Assembly: GCF_001653235.2 (NCBI RefSeq)
Contig: NC_035790.1
Location: forward strand, 310,001 to 374,000
Reading direction: 5' to 3'
DNA: 64,000 nt
From: Pochonia chlamydosporia 170
Lineage: Eukaryota; Ascomycota; Sordariomycetes; Hypocreales; Clavicipitaceae
This document shows positions 57,197-64,000 of this stretch, piece by piece. A program made the position numbers and the translations under genes. The notes beneath the pieces were generated by a model. The model saw nothing but the letters and a program-made list of their open reading frames with translations. It had not been told where the DNA came from and did no database searches. Each line of letters starts with the position of its first letter. The first letter of the stretch is position 1.

Positions 57197-59333
57197 CTAT
57201 TCGAAAAAGCTGTTCAGATACCCAGAAACCTTGCCTCGCTTCGGTGGCTCGTACAGAGCCTCATATAGATCAATATCCCGTTTCGCATTTCCAACTTGCA
57301 AGTCTGCAGTCCCAGGGCGGACGTAGGTCGTTCTTCGAACAAATTTCCACCCCAAGTATGCCACAGGGAAGAAGCCAACCATTATATAGTTGGTGAAAAA
57401 CGAAGTTGTGTCCCAGTTGCCGTGAATGAAAACGTCGTATCCCAGAACAAGTGCCATGATGAATGTACCAATAAGGGCATACCAAGCCGCGTATGGCTGA
57501 AGGTAGCCTCTGTATGGAAGGGTGCTTCGGTCGACACCTTGCTTTTTAAGTGAGGCGTAGAAGTGAAGATACGTCAACACTGTGCCAAAGTAGTTGAGTA
57601 AATATGAAGCAGTGCAGAATCCGACAAGATACTGCAGAACGTTGGACGACGATTTACCCAGCTGTAATAAGGAGAGAAGAGAAAACGTGAGTGCTACCGC
57701 GACAGCATAGACTGGGACTCCGAACTTGGTACATTTTGCAAAGATTCCAGGGGCCTTTGAGTCAATTGCCATTCCGTGGAGAGTGCGAGCGGCAGAGAAG
57801 ACAACATTATTTCCCGCGGAGAGTACAGAGGTCATGATGAGTGCATTTACCAAATCGGGTACACCATTGATGCCGAAGTGAACCATGGAAATTACGTAGG
57901 GAGACCTGTTACGTCGTCAGCCTCCGACAAATAATAAATGCTAAATGCCGACTGAGAGCTTCAATCATGTGGATGAACTCACGCCGCGCCAGTGCCTTTC
58001 TGGTCTCCTTCAATATAGCTCGCCAACAGCTTGTCATTGTAAGGAATAACAATTCCGACGCAGAGGGCGCCGCCGATGAAGAAGAACATGAGACGCCAAA
58101 CAAACGAAGAATAAGCCTTTCGCATCAATCGACGGGGGTTTTCCGCCTCTGCTGCCGCCATGGCAATAAATTCTGGCCCGACCATTCTGGCGATTAATTA
58201 GTGCGCGTCATTCTGGGTATGATTGCATAGCAAAGGACTGAACTCACGTGAAAGATCCTTGGATCATGCAGGACAGTATTCCGAGGAATCGCCCTGTGTC
58301 TCCAGAAGCAAGATGCTCGACAAATGCCCCAGGACTATTCCAATAGCGAAACCCATATGCATCCCCTCGCGGATTTCCTCCCACCATTGTGATAAAGGTG
58401 TACATCATCAGGCCGAGCATAAGAAATATTTTGAAGATCGACATGTAAAATTCTGACGTGGCAAACCACTTGACTGCAAGCCCGTTCAAGACACTGGACA
58501 ACGTCGTTAGTCATACTATAAAAGCTCTCGGAAGTTGGCAAAGACGAACGCGTAGATGATGAGGCAGACAAAGACAACGACAGGGATTGGAATCTTGTCG
58601 GTCCAGTAGGTAAGAAGGACATTAATAGCCGTAATTTCGTAAGGGACGTTGAAGGCTTTGCGTTGAACAAAGTTAGCTCTGCCATAGTGAAGCCAAGCCA
58701 AGTCAAATCATCACTGCTTTCCCACAGTATCATGTGTAGCTTACCCATGAGGAAAAAGTAGTTCCAACCCATTGCAAAGCTCAGCGCATCATCTACCCAG
58801 AATCCTGCCAACCGGACGAACGGTGACGCGATGGGCAGATACGTGACCATCTCAGCTGTTGATTGCTTGTTAGTTATACCATTTTCACTTCTCCGACTCC
58901 CAGGACAGGTCCTGTGCTGTCTATTGTAGATAGACCCTTACCGAAACATTGATTCACCGCGAGCATGATCGTCCCGTACAATACAAACCCCAGAAAAAGG
59001 CCAGCCGGTCCGCCTTTTGGTAATGACGCACCCATTTGCACAAAAAGTGCTGATGAATCGAGGAGCATTAGCTTGTTGTGGATCGACTGAGGCATAGACA
59101 GAGCAGTTCAGCAAAGCATTCTTACATGTACCAATTGCCCCTCCTACCGCAAACAGTTGAACTTCTTTGCCGCCAATCCTCCGTTGCAAGTTCTGCGATC
59201 CTGCGGAAATGAGTTCCGCTGAGAGTGCGGCCTCGCTGGCCGTGCTCTTATGATCAATATCATTTTGCGGTTTATCGGCTGCTTCCGAGGGAGGGTTTCT
59301 ATCCTCGGACCTGGAGGACCGTGAGCTCCCCAT
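57197..59333 (-). CDS. Amino acid permease (yeast AAT/APC family), seven exons, suspect splice site
   Basis: Plasma-membrane amino acid importer. Exons by motif and phase: 59333-59126, 59049-58942, 58855-58745, 58655 to about 58535, 58493-58248, 58186-57983 and 57905-57197; if joined so, 1707 nt, 568 aa. Family blocks: LFAVGGAIGT/SLFVQMGASLPKGGP, GWNYFFLM/AFNVPYEITAINVLL, GGNPRGDAYGFRYW, MVGPEFIAMAAAEAENPRR and VFSAARTLHGMA. Between exons 4 and 5 no GT donor has the phase needed: the family-like junction (IYAFVFA/NVLNGLAVKW) would need a donor where the sequence reads CT. A GT at 58550 with a later AG (58479-58480) keeps the frame but drops about 12 membrane residues. So either mutation, unusual splicing or a sequence error. 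Confidence 0.82.
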
Positions 59334-60907
59334 TTTCCGTTACTGGGAGGTGACCTGATGGAAAGTGTCGTATATTATCTCGAAGGTTGATGAAGGAAGA
59401 TGTTCATAGAGGCGAACAACTTCACGGGTGTACCAAGATAATCATTCTATCTAAACCCAATGCACACATTTAGCACCCCATCATTTATAAACAGATTCCG
59501 CCGCCTTTCCGCAGTACTCAACTCCGCATCGGGGGCAACTTGTGTACTTCTGTAGGCTTGGCATGCACTGTGCAAGATATAAGCACGGAGTATCACAGCC
59601 GATATTGGCATGTCATCACGCTAAACTCCAGAGCGCCACAATGTTGATCTTCCCCAACCCCAGGTTCTTACAACTTGCCGCCAGATACGCTGGTGGATGC
59701 ATGATTAGCCCCTCAACAGCTCGTCCAGGGCGACTAGGATTGCTTATTTCCGGCCACTTTGATGCACGTCAGGGCATAACGGGTATTGTTTGTTACCAAT
59801 ACCCCGTCTCGTCCAGAGACATCGACATCCAATTTATTACTTCATGCCTAGAGCGCTGCCTCCACAGTGGAGTTGGCAAAGCTGAAGATAACTCACAAGG
59901 GAGGGGACATGGTGTTTCTTGATCCCCTTCATGTTAGATTTCCGATAACCAGCGCATAACCCCTGCTCTCCCCGCGTTTCTGAACGGGGTAAGCTGTTTG
60001 TCTTCTTGCGATATGCCTCTGTCAGGGTTTCTAAGGGGCTGGATATCCCGGCCGGTGTTTGAGAGATGACGATAAGACAATTGAGGAGCCAGTGTTCTTA
60101 TCTATCTGCGTCGCAAGTTGGCTCGTCGGGCATTTTTTCAAACCCCAAAGATAGCAAGCAATGCGTCATCGGAGACGATACTGCTGCGAAATGGCCTCTT
60201 GGCATTGGGGAGGTGTCCGGTCGTCCAACTGATTTTTTACTACTTGGCATCTCGGGTCAGGTCGCATTTGATCCGAGTCGCCCATTATGTTAGGCTCTTG
60301 TCGGAGACTTACTCGGCAGATCATGGGGTTCTTGACTTCACTTTCATTATTCAGGAACCAGCTGCTCGATACGCGTCGGCGCGAATTGCCCGAGGGCCAG
60401 CCAAGTTCGCCCACTACGATGTTGCATGCTCTAGGGTAGCCCGTGGATGTGGCATGCTCCGTTACGGCTTCGCGAGATAACTTGACCCTAGAGGAATTAA
60501 GAGCTATCTCAATAGTTGCTAGAAAGGCGTTGTGGCTATTGATCTGCTTGACTCTTCTTCCTATTCGGTGTGATAATAAGGCAGATCGTAGCAGGGTCTT
60601 GACATCCGAGCCTGTCTCCCAACTGGAATCATCATCAACCACCATACCGTGTGCGTTGTTATGGCGCATGGCATCCAGGCGAGTCAAGATTCTCAGACCT
60701 ATATGCGGAGGAGATTGCGAAAGTAATCCCGTTTGTCAGCGCGAACCAAATGGCCAGTCAACTGCCAGACCAAACTTCAGAATGCAAATAGTTTTCTGTT
60801 GCCATTCCTGGCAATGAAGTTGTTGACGGGTCTTATAGAGACTGTTGCCAATAAGCGGAATTCATGAACCTTGATTGTGACTACTGGGTCTTATCAATAT
60901 TAATCAG
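59334..60907. other. Intergenic spacer
   Basis: 1.57 kb. Overlapping ORFs on both strands (longest 173 codons, minus 60166-60687) lack recognisable domains. The left part is the permease promoter. Confidence 0.4.
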
Positions 60908-62642
60908 CTATCGACTAAATTTAAACCCCCCTTGTCGTTCTGAGAAGAGACCATTCGGGTCATAGGCTTCATGAATACTTTGGAGTCTGGAATAAGTGGC
61001 CTCCCCATAGCTTTGCAACACGTCCTGGCCATCCATCGCGTCATTCATAAATATCGGGTTATAACTGGATGCGTATTGTCAGTTCGAACTAAACATGACG
61101 TCTAGTAACAGGAAACGGTATCTCAAGGACGCCTGGACGAGACACTCACCTCAAAAATCCCAAGTCTCCCGACTTATAGTTTGTTGGGTAGATTCCTGAG
61201 TATTTAGATTTGTGTAAATCATGCTGTGAGTTTACCAACTTCGCAAAGAACTTTGGACAAGCCGCATCGCATAGAGGACTAAGCCACGCAATGTCATATT
61301 CCATCCAAACACGGTCTCCGTGCTCTGGTACAAGTCCAAGGGCATTGGGGCCGCCATGCTCTAGCGACGCCTTAGCAATACCGTGAGGCATCGGCTGGAT
61401 GGCAAATGAGAACAGTTTAAAGTCGAGCAAATCCACAACTGCAGCTTCTGTAGCCTTTGCAACAAGCAGATCGAAATGATCACTCAAGAAAGAGGTCATT
61501 TTAGCAGCTGGCATGTTTGGGAATGTGTTTTCCCGAATCTGAAAGCGTAGGCCTTTCATATCGCCACCCAAAACTTCTTTGGTTAGGTCGCTATAGCTTC
61601 TTGGCTTTGTGTCATCGGAGAAGCTTGAAATAGCGTCGAACTCATCAAACACCCCAGGAGGAGGGTTGAGTCCGTCATAAAAGAAGAACACAAGTGTCCC
61701 AGGTACATTTATACCCAGTGCAGAAAAGGAATTGAATGTAGGAATTATAGCCGCCTTTGGATCTGCACCTTTGGCAGTGAAATTCGTGATGGCAGAGAGA
61801 ATTTGCTTCCGTTTGTCTGCGGTGTATGTTCGGACACCACCCCAAACGGTGCCATTTTGACCGATATCGTACGTCTTAAGCAGCATTTTTGTTACAACAG
61901 CATATTGATTACCACCACCCCGTAGAGCGAAAAACAGTTCAGGATGAGATGTGGAAGTCGCCGTCACAATTGTGCCGTTGGCAAGCACACATTCAAAGCT
62001 CACCACATTGTCGCATGCAAATCCCTGAATGGCATGTAAGTTGTAAAGTCTCCGAGGCAGCGATAGCAACTTTCAGCTTACATATTGTGCGGACAAGTAC
62101 GAAAGTCCACCACCAAGCATGAAGCCAGTGACACCAACATCACCTAGCCGGCCACCAACAGCGGTTTTACCTAATGGCTCGAGGGCGGAATATACGTCCT
62201 CCCATTTACACCCAGCGCCCACTTCGACTGTTTTGCCATCTTCAGATGGGATGGCATACTGCGAGTTTGGTCTAAACGCGATTAGAAGCCCTTGGTTTAC
62301 ATTAGAGTAACCGAGATTTGGGTTATGCCCACCGCTTTTGAGGGCAAACTTAACGGAAGGATAGGCGTTCAAGACTTTAATAGCGAAGGAGACTTGCTCG
62401 GCATTATATGGGAAAAATCCGCAAGTAGGTCTGTTCTTGGAGCTCGCAGCATTCCAATAGCTAAACAATGCACTGTTGTAGATTGAAGCATTGGCAATCG
62501 TGTCGACAGCCTGTGGACCAATTGGATCCCAAATGAGTAGGTTGGGAAACCTTGAACGCAGCGCTGAGCAGACTGCTTTTGTGTCATGAGAAGATGCCTC
62601 TATGAATGGGCATAGAACAAGAGTCAACCAGAGGAAGCGCAT
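60908..62642 (-). CDS. Secreted FAD-linked oxidase, berberine-bridge-enzyme type
   Basis: Flavin oxidase of the PCMH/BBE family, oxidising an alcohol, sugar or alkaloid-like substrate with O2 outside the cell or in the secretory path. Exons 62642-62082, 62024-61150 and 61064-60908 sum to 1593 nt, 530 aa, in phase. The start at 62642 gives a signal peptide (MRFLWLTLVLCPFIEAS); an upstream in-frame ATG at 62765 would bury it. FAD-binding features: LKSGGHNPNLGYSN with His106 for covalent flavin attachment, VGAGCKWEDVYSAL, GGRLGDVGVTGFMLGGGLS, and LFFALRGGGNQYAVVT. The C-terminal BBE element (YDPNGLF) is present. The Cys of a bicovalent linkage is not evident at the usual place, so a single His link is likely. 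Substrate unknown. Confidence 0.92.
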
Positions 62643-63777
62643 GCTGGGTTGTCTGACTGCTCTTTGCTTTGGAATGAAAGTTGTCAATAATCTTGTCTGA
62701 AACAAAATCGAAAGAGGCAGACAGGCGGGTGTATACCCCCAATACTGTATTGTTTTCTTTTCCAAACCTCGGCTTGAAGCTGGCTGACTTGAGCCGGGCT
62801 ACGCAAATATATGAGAGCCAAAGACATCATGTGAACGGGCTGTAGTCCGTCTTGTCTCGGGCATCTTTATTGCTTTTTCCGGCACACCGGAAAGACAAAC
62901 TTTTCTCTGCTTTCCTTCTACTTCACTCAATGCCCATTTGCTGGTGGATCCTTCTATGAAGCGTCAGTTGAGGTGGCAGACCCGACATGTTGACCTCTTT
63001 GGATCACAACGATGTGGAGTTTAATGTTGGATCCTGGACAAATGGGGCCGCTGCGGAGGTCTGTGCAACTGCGATCGAACATCTGTCATTCGTTTGAGTC
63101 AAATCTAAATCTTGTCTTGATCCAGTTCAGTCGAAAAGAGTTGAAAAGAAACAAAAAACACGGCCCCTAATGCAGCCAGGGTGCATTTTGCCGTTGCTAT
63201 GTGATGGCCTTGGGCCAGCTAGCTCATTATTAGTTGCATTTTTGACCCACCTCGCTTAGAGAATAGGCTAGGAGATTGCCAAATGCAAAGGTCAACAACA
63301 CTATTATAGTCTGTGCACATGTGGACGATCTCAATATTTGTACTTTTATCAACATCTTCTAACACGGCGTGCTGTTATTTTTGTGAGATTGACTCCAGAA
63401 ATTTAAGACTGATATTGTTCAATCGGTCCGGTGTATTATGGCAACTTTGGTGATAACACGCAGTCCCTCTTGGTCTGGTTGAGGTGTTGCAAAGCGGGCA
63501 GCGGAACATCCACAACCCAACTGCCGTTGATGCATGCTTGTGACACCCTACCCAGTTCTCGGCTGTTTGGCAGATCGCAGATACGCATCGGGAATTACAG
63601 CTTCCGAAGACTGGGATGCGAGAGCAACATGAATGTCCACCAGGCAAGCAAATTTAGGGCCATGCATCAACCCCCGACTAGCGCCCCAACTGGTGGATGA
63701 AGCTGAATTGCCATCGAATCGCTTCAATAGCTGTATTTAGGAATAGATCAATGATACTGCCTCCTGTATCCACCCAT
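62643..63777. other. Intergenic spacer
   Basis: 1.1 kb with no credible gene; it contains the oxidase promoter and the 3' flank of the sugar transporter. Confidence 0.4.
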
Positions 63778-64000
63778 CTATGTCTGTTGGTATGGAGCTC
63801 TTGTAATTTGCAATTCCTTTTCAATCTGCTGCATATCCAAATCGGCAACCTCGGCATTCTCCCCATCAATAACTTTCGCCAATTCTTCCAAAGTTGGCCC
63901 CTTAGTTTCTATATAGGTAAAATACACAAATGCAAACTCGAATACGATCCAGCACTACAGCGGACAGATTGTTAGCCAAGACACTGCAACAACATTGACG
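63778..64000 (-). CDS. MFS sugar transporter, C-terminal exon (partial)
   Basis: The minus-strand frame from 63954 to the stop at 63778 reads CWIVFEFAFVYFTYIETKG then PTLEELAKVIDGENAEVADL, the last membrane helix and the signature C-terminal tail (Y-x-x-ETKG-x-TLEE) of fungal hexose/sugar porters. An intron acceptor (GGCTAAC...CTGTAG) precedes it at 63955-63956, and the intron continues to or past the window edge, so the rest of the gene lies outside. The tail ends ITRAPYQQT. Family assignment is firm despite having only 58 residues; the sugar is unknown. Confidence 0.85.

Noticed and set aside
60166..60687. 173-codon ORF on the minus strand
   Set aside because: Overlaps a 120-codon ORF on the other strand; no domain-like pattern or hydrophobic pattern of a real protein.

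Overview
This is nuclear DNA from a filamentous ascomycete. The genes are split by short introns (mostly about 50-100 nt, GT...AG, often with a CTAAC-like branch site). The families present are typically fungal: Zn2Cys6 and C2H2 regulators with fungal transcription-factor domains, a CFEM protein, a GH20 hexosaminidase, an acid trehalase, PTR2 and yeast-type amino acid permeases, and F-box/ankyrin proteins. The gene content resembles Sordariomycetes, probably Hypocreales; that placement is inference. I saw no rRNA, tRNA, CRISPR array, virus or intact transposon.

Region 1 (1-10.8 kb) looks like a small catabolic gene cluster: a C2H2 regulator (cut by the window edge), a short-chain dehydrogenase, an amidase-signature hydrolase, a zinc alcohol dehydrogenase carrying a one-base frameshift, a HpPgdA/imidase-type polysaccharide-deacetylase-fold hydrolase, and an amino-acid transporter. 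Its intergenic spaces share ACCCCAA/TTGGGGT sites. Two C-N hydrolases, two oxidoreductases and an importer suggest use of a cyclic amide, imide or similar nitrogen compound.

Region 2 (10.8-27.4 kb) holds secreted and regulatory proteins: a CAP/PR-1-like protein, a 4.1-kb gene-free stretch rich in CCAGACCAG-type words, a GH20 beta-N-acetylhexosaminidase, two divergently transcribed F-box/ankyrin genes, and a GH65 acid trehalase. Region 3 (27.6-36.4 kb) holds an Fe(II)/2OG-oxygenase-like protein, a DUF3445 heme-dependent oxidative N-demethylase-like protein facing a Zn2Cys6 regulator, and a PTR2 peptide transporter.

Region 4 (36.4-52 kb) is gene-poor. It contains a CFEM-GPI protein, a GT32 glycosyltransferase with a repetitive charged tail, an acyltransferase-3 membrane protein and a small single-pass membrane protein, separated by long spacers with simple repeats, a 37-base A run and a possible pair of coding relics. 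Region 5 (52-64 kb) is an amino-acid/nitrogen neighbourhood: nitronate monooxygenase, threonine aldolase, M20 carboxypeptidase, an amino acid permease with a suspect splice site, a secreted BBE-type flavin oxidase, and the 3' end of a sugar transporter.

Exon boundaries were set by hand from splice consensus, reading phase and protein-family continuity. Where the summed exon lengths give an intact frame, this is stated.
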